Part shown: positions 45,976 to 53,559 of the stretch, piece after piece
How the letters are laid out: the number at the start of each line of letters is the position of its first letter
How positions within the stretch are numbered: the stretch's first letter is position 1
From: Micromonospora sp. NBC_01740
GTDB lineage: Bacteria; Actinomycetota; Actinomycetes; Mycobacteriales; Micromonosporaceae
Length of the DNA stretch: 64,000 nt
Reading direction: 5' to 3'
Assembly (NCBI RefSeq): GCF_035920365.1
Contig: NZ_CP109150.1
Location: forward strand, 806,001 to 870,000
Notes under the pieces: generated by a model
What the model was told of the DNA's origin: nothing
Seen by the model: the letters and a program-made list of their open reading frames with translations, nothing else
Database searches by the model: none
Position numbers and translations under genes: made by a program

Positions 45976-46362
45976 TGCCTGGGAGAAGCGGTAGCGGCTG
46001 AGCGCGACGACGTTGGCGTCGATGCCGCAGGTGTCGGCGTCTACTCCGGTGGCCGGTACGGAGTCCCAGAGGGCCCGGTCCTCTTCGCCGTCGAGGAGCT
46101 GGTCGGCTCGACGCAGCCGCTTCGCCTCCCACTCGGCGGCCTCGGCGCGGGCACGCAGCTTGCGGACCTGGAGGCGCCAGCCGGTGACCAGCGCGCCGAC
46201 AAGAAGCAGAAGCGCGGTGAGGGCGGAGAGCAGGTCGGCGGTGCCGAGTTCGCTCGCGCGGTGCAGCCGGTAGGCCACGGCCACGGTGGCGAGGGTGGCG
46301 AGGGTGGCAAGGGTGGCGCTGGCCCAGCGGAGCTTGCCGCGGGCTCGGAAGGTGCCGTGCAT
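45970..46362 (-). CDS. small membrane protein of the element
   Basis: A 130-residue protein I do not recognise. It has two membrane helices at about 14-31 (with a LATLATLATVAVA repeat encoded by tandem GGTGGCGAG units) and 43-62. A charged helical region follows (VRKLRARAEAAEWEAKRLRR), then a soluble tail. It is the gene nearest the attachment site and its stop overlaps the alaX-remnant start, so it donates translation to that remnant. ATG 46362. Confidence 0.65.
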   Translation of the reverse strand: MHGTFRARGKLRWASATLATLATLATVAVAYRLHRASELGTADLLSALTALLLLVGALVTGWRLQVRKLRARAEAAEWEAKRLRRADQLLDGEEDRALWDSVPATGVDADTCGIDANVVALSRYRFSQAG

Positions 46363-46489
46363 GGTGCTGATCAGCTCCGATCAGGTTGTGCTGGGACGGG
46401 GTGATCGGAGGCCGGGGAAGCTGCCTCCTGCCGGTCCGGTGTGCGGGGTGCCGGCGCGGTGCTCGCGGTGTTGCTGCGGGCGGGCGCGG

Positions 46490-47557
46490 TCAGGCAGGTC
46501 GTGGGTCGATGTGGCTGTCGCGGCCGAGTGGCAGGTGTGTGCGTGGCCAGAGGGCCCGCAGCAGTTCCTCGACGGGCGGTTCTGGCGGGCCGGCAACGGC
46601 GGTGGCGGCGAAGTCGATGCCGTGTCCGCCGGGTGGCTTCATGCCGGGCTGGGCCAGCTCGTTGGCGGGTTCCTCGCCGGGCTGCGGGCAGTCGCGCATC
46701 GGGGCGTCGTCGTCGGCGGGTGCGCCGGGGTCCTGGTCGGTGATGGTGCGTACGACGCCGCGGCCGTGGTCGGCCGGTTTGGGCCGCCGCTTGCTCGAGC
46801 AGAGCGGTACCTCGAGGGCGTCGCCAGCGGCGACGGGCGGTGCGGCGATGGAGGGTGGCGGGCCGGTGGCGGGGATGGGGCCGATGACGACGGGCAGGGG
46901 CGGCAGTGGCAGCTCGATGGTGGGCGGCACTGCCGGCGCCGGCTGCGGCGTCGTGGGCGTGGTGGCTGGCGGCGCCTCGGTGGCGGGCTCGCTCGGCTGG
47001 GCCGGGGCCGGCGCCGGAGTAGTCGGCGTCGGCGGGGCTGGGGTGGGATCGACGGGCGCGGGTGCCGGCGGCGGCGTGGTCGGCACGGCGACGGGCGGGA
47101 TGTCCACGACGACCGGCGGGATGTCGACCACGACGGGCGGCGGGTCGATGACGATCGGCGGCGGGTCGAGCGGCGGCACCTCGACGACGGGGTCGGCGGG
47201 CGGCTCGGGCTCGGCCGGCTTGCTGGGCTCCGGCGCGGGCTCGTCGGTCGGCTCCGGTTCCGGCTCCGGCTCGTCGGCGGGCTCCGGCTGCTCGTCCTCG
47301 CGGGTGTGGGGCGTCTCGTCGCGCTGCGGCTCGGGCTCCGGCTCGTCGCGGGGCGGGTCCGGGCGTGGGTCCAGGCGGTGGCCGGGGATCCGGTCGGGCA
47401 GCTCGTGGCCGTCGAGCAGACCCCCCGGCTGCTCGACGGCCGGCGGCCGGTCGGCGTGCGCGGCGGCCTGGTCGGTGGCGAGTGCGCCGAGGATGGCGCC
47501 GCCGGTGATGGCCGCCCCGAGTATGAGACGGCGGACGATGCTGGTCGTGGCCCTCAC
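46490..47557 (-). CDS. secreted or anchored proline-rich protein
   Basis: A 355-residue protein with a basic N-terminus and one hydrophobic signal-like helix (LILGAAITGGAILGALA), then about 190 residues of PEP, PPP, PPVVVDIPPV and PTTP repeats, and a soluble C-terminal part containing two Cys. It could span the cell wall as a surface or adhesion protein. GTG 47557 is the only reasonable start although the GGGGGAG ribosome site touches it. Likely expressed from the integrated state (lysogenic conversion-like). Function unknown. Confidence 0.6.
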   Translation of the reverse strand: MRATTSIVRRLILGAAITGGAILGALATDQAAAHADRPPAVEQPGGLLDGHELPDRIPGHRLDPRPDPPRDEPEPEPQRDETPHTREDEQPEPADEPEPEPEPTDEPAPEPSKPAEPEPPADPVVEVPPLDPPPIVIDPPPVVVDIPPVVVDIPPVAVPTTPPPAPAPVDPTPAPPTPTTPAPAPAQPSEPATEAPPATTPTTPQPAPAVPPTIELPLPPLPVVIGPIPATGPPPSIAAPPVAAGDALEVPLCSSKRRPKPADHGRGVVRTITDQDPGAPADDDAPMRDCPQPGEEPANELAQPGMKPPGGHGIDFAATAVAGPPEPPVEELLRALWPRTHLPLGRDSHIDPRPA

Positions 47558-47859
47558 CTCCCCCAGGTGATCGCCGTGGTCCCGTGGACGGGACTTCTCT
47601 GAGTTACCGCTTACCTACCGATAGTTGTCGTTGGGAAAGCTTCCTGCGTGGACCCTAGTGTGGTCCCGCCCGGATGCGAGTAGCCATCATCGAACAGATG
47701 TCCGCCCGTCGCACGGGTGGTTGAGACTGAGTGGCCGATCAGCCGGGGTCAATAAATGATCGACTGTCCGTTGTGCCCCGACTGCTCACCGCGATCTTAT
47801 CGCCATGTGCGAAGTTGAGTAGATCCCCGTAACGCGCTGAGTAGCCCGAGGGCTTGCGA
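47558..47859. other. 302-bp intergenic region upstream of the proline-rich gene
   Basis: No gene seen. It holds a GGACC-N7-GGTCC inverted repeat (47650-47666) and an AT-richer patch near 47750-47765. It probably contains the promoter of the proline-rich gene; no confident -35/-10 pair was found. Confidence 0.5.
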
Positions 47860-48618
47860 TCAGGACGGCCAGCGGTACCGCACCTCGTGCCGATGGCCAG
47901 CCTTCACCATCAACTGGCACTCCACCGGCCGGCCGTTCGCCGCGATCGCCACCCGGAAAGTGCGCAGGATCGGCACCTCCGTCGGCAGGTCCAAGGCTAC
48001 GAACTCGTCCGACGTCGGCGGCCGGGTGGAGATGACGTCCTCGAAGGACACCGGCTCCACGCCCAGCTCGGCGAGTACCGCCGGCGACCCGCCCTTGATG
48101 AGCTTGCGCCCGGCCAGCGGCGTGCCGGCGGCCAGGTCGCGCGGGTAGAAGGTGTGCACCAGCTCGACGGGCTCGTCGTCGATGGTGAGCAGCTGCGCGC
48201 GGCGCACGACGGGATCGCCGGCCTCGATGCCGAACGCGCGAGCCACCTGGACGGGGGCGGGCAGCTCGCCGACGTCGAGCAGCCGGGACGCACCGCGCCG
48301 GTCGTGGGCTGCGGCTTCGGTGATCCAGGCGTAGGGCTGGCCGGGCATCGACGGCTTGGCGTAGTCGGCGGGCGTGATGGTCCGCTGCTGGGTGCCGCGA
48401 ACGAACACGCCCCGACCCGGTTGACCCTCCAGGTAGCCCTCCGCCTTGAGGATGCCGAGGGCGTTCTGGATGGTGGCGCCGGGGGCGTCGTACTTCGCGC
48501 CCAGGGCAGCGGTGGAGGGCAGCTTCGCGCCGGCCGGCAGATCGCCGGACATGATGTCGGCGCGCAGGTCGGCGGCGATCTGCTGGCTGCGGGGGCGGGG
48601 GTCGCGGGGGGTGGGCAT
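47860..48618 (-). CDS. GntR/HutC family regulator with UTRA domain
   Basis: A 252-residue regulator: winged helix at residues 10-75 (RSQQIAADLRADIMSGDLP, LGAKYDAPGATIQNALGIL, GYLEGQPGRGVFV) and a UTRA ligand domain from about 95 to the end. Elements of the pSAM2/AICE type encode a GntR repressor (KorSA) that controls transfer, so this is a likely master repressor of the element. It follows the UTRA-only gene by three bases. ATG 48618. Confidence 0.88.
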   Translation of the reverse strand: MPTPRDPRPRSQQIAADLRADIMSGDLPAGAKLPSTAALGAKYDAPGATIQNALGILKAEGYLEGQPGRGVFVRGTQQRTITPADYAKPSMPGQPYAWITEAAAHDRRGASRLLDVGELPAPVQVARAFGIEAGDPVVRRAQLLTIDDEPVELVHTFYPRDLAAGTPLAGRKLIKGGSPAVLAELGVEPVSFEDVISTRPPTSDEFVALDLPTEVPILRTFRVAIAANGRPVECQLMVKAGHRHEVRYRWPS

Positions 48619-48621
48619 GGC

Positions 48622-49152
48622 TCAGCCTGCCTGTCGGACGTAGCGGATGTGGCGGCCGGCGCGCATGACGTTGATGTCGCACTGGTAAGGCTGGCCGGTG
48701 TCGTCGAGCAGGATCCGGGTCAGCTTGAGCACCGGTTCGGCCTGCTCCAGGTGGAGCGTGGTCCGCTCGTAGGGCGTGGACCAGCGGGCGGTCACGTCCT
48801 CGCGCACCTCGGCGGGGATGTAGCCCAGCTCGCCGACGAACCGGGCGGTGCCGCCAGGAACCTTCGCCGGGTCTGCGAGGACGGTCATCTCCGCGATGCT
48901 CGCTGGCCAGTGCGAGGTGGCGATCTCCACGGGCTTGTCGTCGGCGAGGATCAGCCGGCGCCGGATCACGACCGGCGTGCCGGCCGGTAGGCCGAGATGC
49001 GCGGCGATGTCGGGCAGGGCCGGGACGGTTTCGACGTCGAGGATGCGCTGGCTGCCCCGCTCGCCGGCCGCTGCGGCTTCGGCCGCCCACGCGTCGCCGG
49101 CCGATGGGCTGAGGTACTGGTCGGAGGTGGTGGTCCACCTCGGCTGTCCCAT
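48622..49152 (-). CDS. UTRA-domain-only protein lacking a DNA-binding domain
   Basis: A 176-residue protein that aligns with the C-terminal sensor half of the next gene: RGSQRILDVETVPALPDIAA, GLPAGTPVVIRRRLILADDK and VLKLTRILLDDTGQPYQCDI match the equivalent UTRA positions. There is no winged helix; only about 30 residues precede the UTRA domain. It could be a partner that dimerises with the full GntR protein and changes its DNA binding, or a separate effector sensor. ATG 49152; first gene of the leftward pair. Confidence 0.75.
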   Translation of the reverse strand: MGQPRWTTTSDQYLSPSAGDAWAAEAAAAGERGSQRILDVETVPALPDIAAHLGLPAGTPVVIRRRLILADDKPVEIATSHWPASIAEMTVLADPAKVPGGTARFVGELGYIPAEVREDVTARWSTPYERTTLHLEQAEPVLKLTRILLDDTGQPYQCDINVMRAGRHIRYVRQAG

Positions 49153-49190
49153 GATCCGGCGCTCCTTCGGTCGGTCTGATCTTCTCGCTG

Positions 49191-49271
49191 ACCTTACTGC
49201 CTGATGCCGCAAGTTCTTTGGTAACGCGAAGCCTAGCGCACCTTGCTGCCTTACGGATATGGCTGTACGGT
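49191..49271. promoter_or_regulatory. divergent promoter region with repeated operator
   Basis: A direct repeat ACCTT(A/G)CTGCCT occurs at 49191-49202 and 49240-49251. The right copy overlaps the -35 TTGCTG (49243-49248) of a rightward promoter whose -10 TACGGT (49266-49271) is 17 bases on and seven bases before ATG 49279 (leaderless). The left copy read on the minus strand contains TAAGGT, a possible -10 for the regulator pair. Placement suits control of both directions by the GntR protein. Confidence 0.65.
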
Positions 49272-49278
49272 GACCGCC

Positions 49279-49476
49279 ATGGACTTCCGAGCCGACCTCT
49301 ACGGCAGCGACCGCCGCTACCAGCGCACCGAGCGGTTCAGCGCCGACACCCAGGACGAGGCGTGCGAGACCGCCCGGCGGCTTACCGTGGCCCACGGCCA
49401 CGACCACGCCCTGCTCTACGTCTGCGACGGCAACGGCGGCGCCACCCTTGCCGCTGAGGTGGGGGCGGAGCAGTGA
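49279..49476 (+). CDS. small hypothetical protein, first gene of the transfer-like operon
   Basis: A 65-residue soluble protein (MDFRADLYGSDRRYQRTERF at the start) with no family I recognise. The ATG is seven bases from a TACGGT -10, so the message is leaderless. Its stop overlaps the next start by GTGA. Its place, first behind the regulated promoter, suggests an early regulatory or accessory function. Confidence 0.7.
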   Translation: MDFRADLYGSDRRYQRTERFSADTQDEACETARRLTVAHGHDHALLYVCDGNGGATLAAEVGAEQ

Positions 49477-50636
49477 AGACCGACGAGAACCGCGACCGGG
49501 ACCAGCTCGCCGTCTGGGGCGAGCGCATCGCCCTCGGCACCGCCGTCCTGCTTACCGCCAAGGGCGAGTTCGACCTCGCGGTCATGGCCCACTTCGCCGT
49601 GTGGATCGCCTGGCTGTACCCGCTGATGCTCGACGTGTACGTGATCACCGCGTTCCACAAGCGCCGCTGGCTCGACGTCGCGATCAGCCTCGCCCTGATG
49701 CTGTTCTCCCAGATCGCCGTGCACCTGGTGCCCGTCTTCATCACCGACGGCGAGCAGGTGCCGTGGGGCCTCGTCATGGCGGTCGCCTGCATCGCGCCGA
49801 TCGTCGTGGTGCGGGTGAAGGCCCTCACCGGCAAGACCCGCGAGGAGATCGAGGCTGCCAAGCGTGACGACCAGTTCGCCGCTGACGCCCGGAAGGCGCG
49901 GGCGGAAGCGGCCGACGCCGACCGGAAGAGGGCGGAAGCTGAGGCGGCGCTGGAGGCGGAAGAGCGGAAGCGCGCCGAGGCGGAAGAGACCGCCCGGGCG
50001 GAAGCCGAGCTGCGGCGGAAGGCGGAAGAGCGCGCCGACGCCGAGGCGGAAGCGCGGGCGGAAGAGAGCCACGAGTCGGAGGCGGAAATCGCCCGCCTGA
50101 TCCGGCACTCCGAGGAGGTTCAGGCTTCCGCCCGTGACGCCCGCGCCCAGGCCGCCGAGGCGTCCGACCAGGCCGCCCGGGTCGCCGGCCAGTTGGAGGA
50201 GGCGCGGCTGATGGCGGAGCGGGCCGTCGCCGACAAGATGGCCGCTGAGCAGCGCTTTGAGGCTCTGGCCGAGTCGCGTCAGACGCTCGCCGAGGAGTTG
50301 GCGAAGTCCCAGCAGGTGATCGCTCGGCTTCAGCAGCGGGCGGAAGCCGGGGCCCGTCGGCAGGCGGAAATTTCCGCCCCGCCGACGCGGAAGAAGGCGC
50401 CTGCTCTTCCGCCTTCTCTTCCGGTTGATGTTCCGCCCGTGGACGGCGTCAGTTCCGCCACTGTGGCCCGCGTGATTTCCGCCTTCCGCCGGAACCCGGG
50501 CGGCACGCGGAAGGAGATCGCGGCTGCCGCCGACACCACCGATCGGACCGTGCGGGCGGTGCTCAACAGCATCCCCGTCGACCACCCGGCGCTCGCCATT
50601 GAGTCCGCCGACACCGACGACCGCGCCGCGGTCTGA
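49473..50636 (+). CDS. DUF2637-like membrane protein with long coiled coil and C-terminal winged helix
   Basis: A 387-residue protein. Three or four membrane helices occupy residues 15-115 (FAVWIAWLYPLMLDVYVITA, AISLALMLFSQIAVHLVPVF), resembling DUF2637/Spd proteins of actinomycete plasmids. A charged Ala/Glu-rich coiled coil of about 170 residues follows, then a Pro-rich linker and a helix-turn-helix end (SATVARVISAFRRNPGGTRK). It may link the membrane to DNA during transfer or segregation. The coding DNA holds about 22 GCGGAA/TTCCGC motifs (separate entry). GTG 49473 overlaps the previous stop. Confidence 0.7.
   Translation: MKTDENRDRDQLAVWGERIALGTAVLLTAKGEFDLAVMAHFAVWIAWLYPLMLDVYVITAFHKRRWLDVAISLALMLFSQIAVHLVPVFITDGEQVPWGLVMAVACIAPIVVVRVKALTGKTREEIEAAKRDDQFAADARKARAEAADADRKRAEAEAALEAEERKRAEAEETARAEAELRRKAEERADAEAEARAEESHESEAEIARLIRHSEEVQASARDARAQAAEASDQAARVAGQLEEARLMAERAVADKMAAEQRFEALAESRQTLAEELAKSQQVIARLQQRAEAGARRQAEISAPPTRKKAPALPPSLPVDVPPVDGVSSATVARVISAFRRNPGGTRKEIAAAADTTDRTVRAVLNSIPVDHPALAIESADTDDRAAV
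49902..50512. repeat. dense GCGGAA/TTCCGC motif cluster inside a gene
   Basis: By eye about 22 copies of GCGGAA or its complement lie in about 610 bp. The first eleven (49902-50096) are all in plus orientation. After about 50125 both orientations alternate, including a near-palindromic TTCCGCCGGAA at 50485-50495. Minus-orientation copies fall in different reading frames, so coding alone does not explain them. Likely a binding array for an element protein. Confidence 0.75.
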
Positions 50637-50649
50637 GAGGGAGACAGCC

Positions 50650-50901
50650 ATGTACGGAACTGCCTACGACGAGACCGGCACCACCCGGGTACCTGCTGGG
50701 GAGGCGGACTACCTCAGGAAGGCCGCCGATCTGCTGGACAAGGCGTCCGCCGAGAACGAGCGCACGTCCTTCTCCCGGGCGCGGGATCTGGGGCGGCTCG
50801 ATCTGGCGGAGCGGTACGCGCAGCTCGGTGCCATCCAGCGGGGGCAGATGCCCGCCAGCCTGGCGCGTGTGCTGTTCGAGCAGCTCAGCAAGGAGAACTG
50901 A
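50650..50901 (+). CDS. small hypothetical protein
   Basis: An 83-residue soluble helical protein (ADYLRKAADLLDKASAENER, LAERYAQLGAIQRGQ) of a type common in actinomycete mobile elements. Function unknown. ATG 50650 follows GAGAGGGAGACAG. It sits 13 bases after the coiled-coil gene and one base before the next gene, within one operon. Confidence 0.65.
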   Translation: MYGTAYDETGTTRVPAGEADYLRKAADLLDKASAENERTSFSRARDLGRLDLAERYAQLGAIQRGQMPASLARVLFEQLSKEN

Positions 50902-50902
50902 G

Positions 50903-51115
50903 ATGTTGCGAGCCCTGCGCCGGCTGCGCTGGCCGATGAGCCACGAGACCCGTATCGCCCGCTTCTCCTACCGGTGCGCCCGCGCCCGCCTCGCCGAGGT
51001 CGCCGAGGAGAGCGTCGAGGAGACCGACGCGTACCTGGCCGCGAACGACTGGGTCATCGCCGCCGAGCAGCGGCTGCCCTGGTGGAAGCGCCTCGACATC
51101 GACCTGACCGCCTGA
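50903..51115 (+). CDS. small hypothetical protein
   Basis: A 70-residue basic protein with a helical middle (RLAEVAEESVEETDAYLAAN) and an amphipathic tail with WWKRLDIDL. No family recognised. ATG 50903 follows AAGGAG. Operon member between two other small genes. Confidence 0.6.
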   Translation: MLRALRRLRWPMSHETRIARFSYRCARARLAEVAEESVEETDAYLAANDWVIAAEQRLPWWKRLDIDLTA

Positions 51116-51127
51116 CCCGTCCACACC

Positions 51128-51169
51128 GCGGGGCCCGGCCCCACCTCCTACAGCCGGACCGGGCCCCGC
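51128..51169 (+). terminator. perfect 11-bp intra-operon hairpin
   Basis: GCGGGGCCCGG (51128-51138) pairs perfectly with 51159-51169. It could partly terminate the operon or protect the upstream message. Confidence 0.6.
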
Positions 51170-51192
51170 ACTCCCAGAAGGAGAGACCCATC

Positions 51193-51375
51193 ATGTCCCA
51201 CACCGTCGACCACGACATCGACCTGGCCCTCGACGAGCCGTCCACCAGCCCGAGCCGCCGCCACAGCCGCGGCGACACGAGCCTGTCCAACCTGGTCCTC
51301 GCGTACGCGGTGGTGCTGGCGCTCGCCGCGTTGTTCGCCGGGTTCCTCGGCGCGATCTCGGGGGACCTGCTGTGA
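51193..51375 (+). CDS. small single-pass membrane protein
   Basis: A 60-residue protein with a charged N-terminal half and one C-terminal membrane helix (LVLAYAVVLALAALFAGFLG). Small membrane proteins of this size accompany Tra translocases in actinomycete plasmids as Spd spread proteins. ATG 51193 follows AGAAGGAGAGA. The stop overlaps the next GTG by GTGA. Confidence 0.65.
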   Translation: MSHTVDHDIDLALDEPSTSPSRRHSRGDTSLSNLVLAYAVVLALAALFAGFLGAISGDLL

Positions 51376-51854
51376 GCCTCGACGTGACGCAGCGTGGAAC
51401 TGCAACCTGCAATGCAGGATCGCCCGACCTGCCCGCTGAGCGCGAAACGGCCCTGAACGAGGCCGAGATCCTGCAACCTGCAATGACGGACAGTGACCGT
51501 CGCCCGTTCGACACGTGGGCGTGGCTGGCGAAGTTCGGCCCGTACTTCACCCCGCCGGAGCTGCTCGGTGAGCGGCGTCCCGCGCTCGCCACCATGCGCG
51601 TGTACGCGACCCGGGGCCGGTACACGCCGACCCTCCACGGCGTCCTGCGCGCCCTCGGAATGGCCTACTTCCGGGGCTGGGCGGCCCCCAACCTGATCGC
51701 CGCCCGCCTGTGGGAGTGGCTGACGGAGCGGCCCGGCCGGTTCGTGGTCGTCGCGGTCACCGTCAAGCTCCTCACCTTCCTGCCCCCGGTCGCCTGGCTG
51801 GTCGACCACCTCATCAAGCCCGGCGCGGACCTCGCGCTGTGGCTGTTCCTCTGA
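51372..51854 (+). CDS. hypothetical membrane-associated protein
   Basis: A 160-residue protein with a soluble N-terminal part (RRPFDTWAWLAKFGPYFTPP) and a C-terminal membrane helix (FVVVAVTVKLLTFLPPVAWL) plus a hydrophobic end. GTG 51372 overlaps the previous stop; a later in-frame ATG at 51484 would place the 15-bp direct repeats in the untranslated leader. Possibly an Spd-type spread protein. No firm family. Confidence 0.6.
   Translation: MSLDVTQRGTATCNAGSPDLPAERETALNEAEILQPAMTDSDRRPFDTWAWLAKFGPYFTPPELLGERRPALATMRVYATRGRYTPTLHGVLRALGMAYFRGWAAPNLIAARLWEWLTERPGRFVVVAVTVKLLTFLPPVAWLVDHLIKPGADLALWLFL
51400..51485. repeat. 15-bp direct repeat pair with nested inverted repeat
   Basis: CTGCAACCTGCAATG occurs at 51400-51414 and 51471-51485, exactly 71 bases apart. 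TGCAGGATC (51413-51421) is inverted at 51467-51475, so the region can also form a nine-bp stem. The second copy covers the alternative ATG 51484. Confidence 0.7.
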
Positions 51855-51870
51855 GCCGAAGGAGATCGAC

Positions 51871-52350
51871 GTGAAGAAGTGGAAGGGGCGGATCAAGGAG
51901 TCGCTCACCGACCTGCCCCAGTTCGTCCTCGCCTGGATCACGCAGGTGATGGCGTTCCTCGGCGGCGCGTTCGCCGTTGCCACGTTCCTCGGTGACTGGC
52001 TCGACACGGCGCTTGGGTGGATTCCGTGGAAGTGGGTGCCGGTGGCCCTGCTGTTCGCCATCACTCTCGGCGTTCTGCTGGACCTGCTGTGGGACGCCTT
52101 GCCGGAGCGCATCGCTCTGTGGGGTGCGTTCGCGGCGCCGTCGGTGGCCGCCGCTGTGCCCGGCAACCTCGGGGACACGGTGCAGGGCTGGGCGGACGAC
52201 CTGAAGGGGGCCCTGCGGGACGGGCTCGCGGAGTGGTTCGGGGACCAGCCTGCGATCGGGCTGACGGTGATCTGCCTGATCGGCGTGGTGCTGGGCGCGA
52301 AGTATGCGCTGCCGGCGAAGGCGTCGAAGAAGACGGCGAGGGTCGCCTGA
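51871..52350 (+). CDS. multi-pass membrane protein
   Basis: A 159-residue protein with about four hydrophobic segments (FVLAWITQVMAFLGGAFAVA, WVPVALLFAITLGVLLDLLW, LWGAFAAPSVAAAVPG, IGLTVICLIGVVLGAKYALP) and a basic end. Likely part of a membrane complex with the FtsK-type protein. GTG 51871 follows GAAGGAGA. The stop overlaps the next ATG (TGATG). Confidence 0.65.
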   Translation: MKKWKGRIKESLTDLPQFVLAWITQVMAFLGGAFAVATFLGDWLDTALGWIPWKWVPVALLFAITLGVLLDLLWDALPERIALWGAFAAPSVAAAVPGNLGDTVQGWADDLKGALRDGLAEWFGDQPAIGLTVICLIGVVLGAKYALPAKASKKTARVA

Positions 52351-53480
52351 TGGGCCTCGACGTTCTGTTCTGGATCGTGGTGCTGACCTGGATGACGAAG
52401 CGCGGCGCCGAGGACGTGCTCTACGCCGTCAAGGGACAGACGCCCCCGCGCCACCGGGAGCGCATGGAGCGCATCAAGCGAGGCGAGTCGCAGGCGCGGT
52501 ACGGAGCGCGCGGCTGGCTGGACGACGCGACGGAGGACTTCCTCCGTGCTAACACCCAGTGGCGCCGCAGTCGGGCCGCGAAGAAGGCCGCCGAGCGGCT
52601 CAGCGTACCCATCGACGACATGGTCGACGTGGTCCGCGAGGACCGGCACGAGAACCGGCCGCCTGCCTTCCCGACCGGCGGTCCTCTCTGCCCGGTGTGC
52701 CTCGTTACGACCGTGCCGGCCGGCGAGGAGTGCCCGACCTGCACGTTCTGGAAGGAACTCGACGAAGCGAACGAGCGCCGGGAGGCCGAGTGGAAGGCGG
52801 GGATGCGCCCGACCGGCGACTACGAGGAGCCGACGTGCGTGCAGTGCCGTGAGACGCCCGCGCAGCCTGGCTCTGCGAGATGTGCCGGATGTGACCGACG
52901 CGAGGAGGCGGAGGCCGAGATGCGAAAGCCGACCAACCGTGACGACGAAGACGAGTTGACCGCCGACGACGTGCTCAACGCACTGGCCGGCCCGGGCGGG
53001 CTGTTCGCCGGTGGGGTCAACCCGCCGAAGTGCTCGTGGCACCAGAAGCCCATGCAGCAGGTCGACGGGCAGCTGGTGTGCCCGGCCTGCATCCACATCG
53101 TGCCGCAGCAGCCGGCGGCCACCGACGACCGTCCCGACGCCCGCATCTACCAGTTCCCGACCGTCAAGACCATCGAGGAGATCACCATGGCTACGTCCGA
53201 GGTCACCGGCCTGTCCACCGCCCTCGCGTTCGCCGCGCAGACCGCCGCCGTGCACGCGTCGTTCTCCAGCGCCGGCACCGAGAACTACGTCGCGGCGCTC
53301 GCCCAGCACGGCGTCGGTGACGGCACCATCGGCTCCGCCCGGGACGCGATGGAGAAGTCGGCCATTGCCGCGGCGGCGTGGGAGCAGCACCGCGACGACC
53401 TGGCCGCCCAGCACACCGTGAAGGAGGCCTACCAGGGCAGCCCGGACGCCGGGAACAAGGAGTTCCTGCTCAACGGCTGA
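52350..53480 (+). CDS. zinc-ribbon protein with N-terminal membrane segment
   Basis: A 376-residue protein. A short hydrophobic N-terminus (LDVLFWIVVLTWMT) is followed by a basic region and three Cys-pair modules: CPVC/CPTC near residues 114-131, CVQC/CAGC near 166-185 and CSWH/CPAC near 229-250, suggesting treble zinc binding. The C-terminal 110 residues are helical (ALAFAAQTAAVHASFSSAGT). I do not recognise the family. It lies directly before the FtsK-type gene and may be its partner. Confidence 0.65.
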   Translation: MGLDVLFWIVVLTWMTKRGAEDVLYAVKGQTPPRHRERMERIKRGESQARYGARGWLDDATEDFLRANTQWRRSRAAKKAAERLSVPIDDMVDVVREDRHENRPPAFPTGGPLCPVCLVTTVPAGEECPTCTFWKELDEANERREAEWKAGMRPTGDYEEPTCVQCRETPAQPGSARCAGCDRREEAEAEMRKPTNRDDEDELTADDVLNALAGPGGLFAGGVNPPKCSWHQKPMQQVDGQLVCPACIHIVPQQPAATDDRPDARIYQFPTVKTIEEITMATSEVTGLSTALAFAAQTAAVHASFSSAGTENYVAALAQHGVGDGTIGSARDAMEKSAIAAAAWEQHRDDLAAQHTVKEAYQGSPDAGNKEFLLNG

Positions 53481-53481
53481 G

Positions 53482-53540
53482 CCCGGCTCCCGCCGTGCGG
53501 CGCAGGCTCGCGGGTCTGCGCCGCCGCGGTGGAAGCCGGG
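53482..53540 (+). terminator. nested hairpin between the zinc-ribbon and FtsK genes
   Basis: An outer CCCGGCT/AGCCGGG stem (53482-53488 with 53534-53540) encloses GGCGCAG/CTGCGCC (53499-53505 with 53516-53522). It ends 20 bases before the FtsK start and could attenuate its expression. Confidence 0.5.
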
Positions 53541-53559
53541 ACACCCGAGGGAGAACCAG

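Noticed and set aside
45900..46000. tRNA gene as integration target
   Set aside because: No cloverleaf or CCA-end sequence was seen near the junction.
45581..46132. Intact alaX gene with an extended N-terminus
   Set aside because: The extension upstream of 45973 is Arg/Pro-rich shadow sequence overlapping another gene and lacks the AlaX HxxxH site.
46381..47602. Rightward 394- and 438-codon frames opposite the proline-rich gene
   Set aside because: They are Gly/Ser or Gly/Arg shadows of the Pro-rich repeats.
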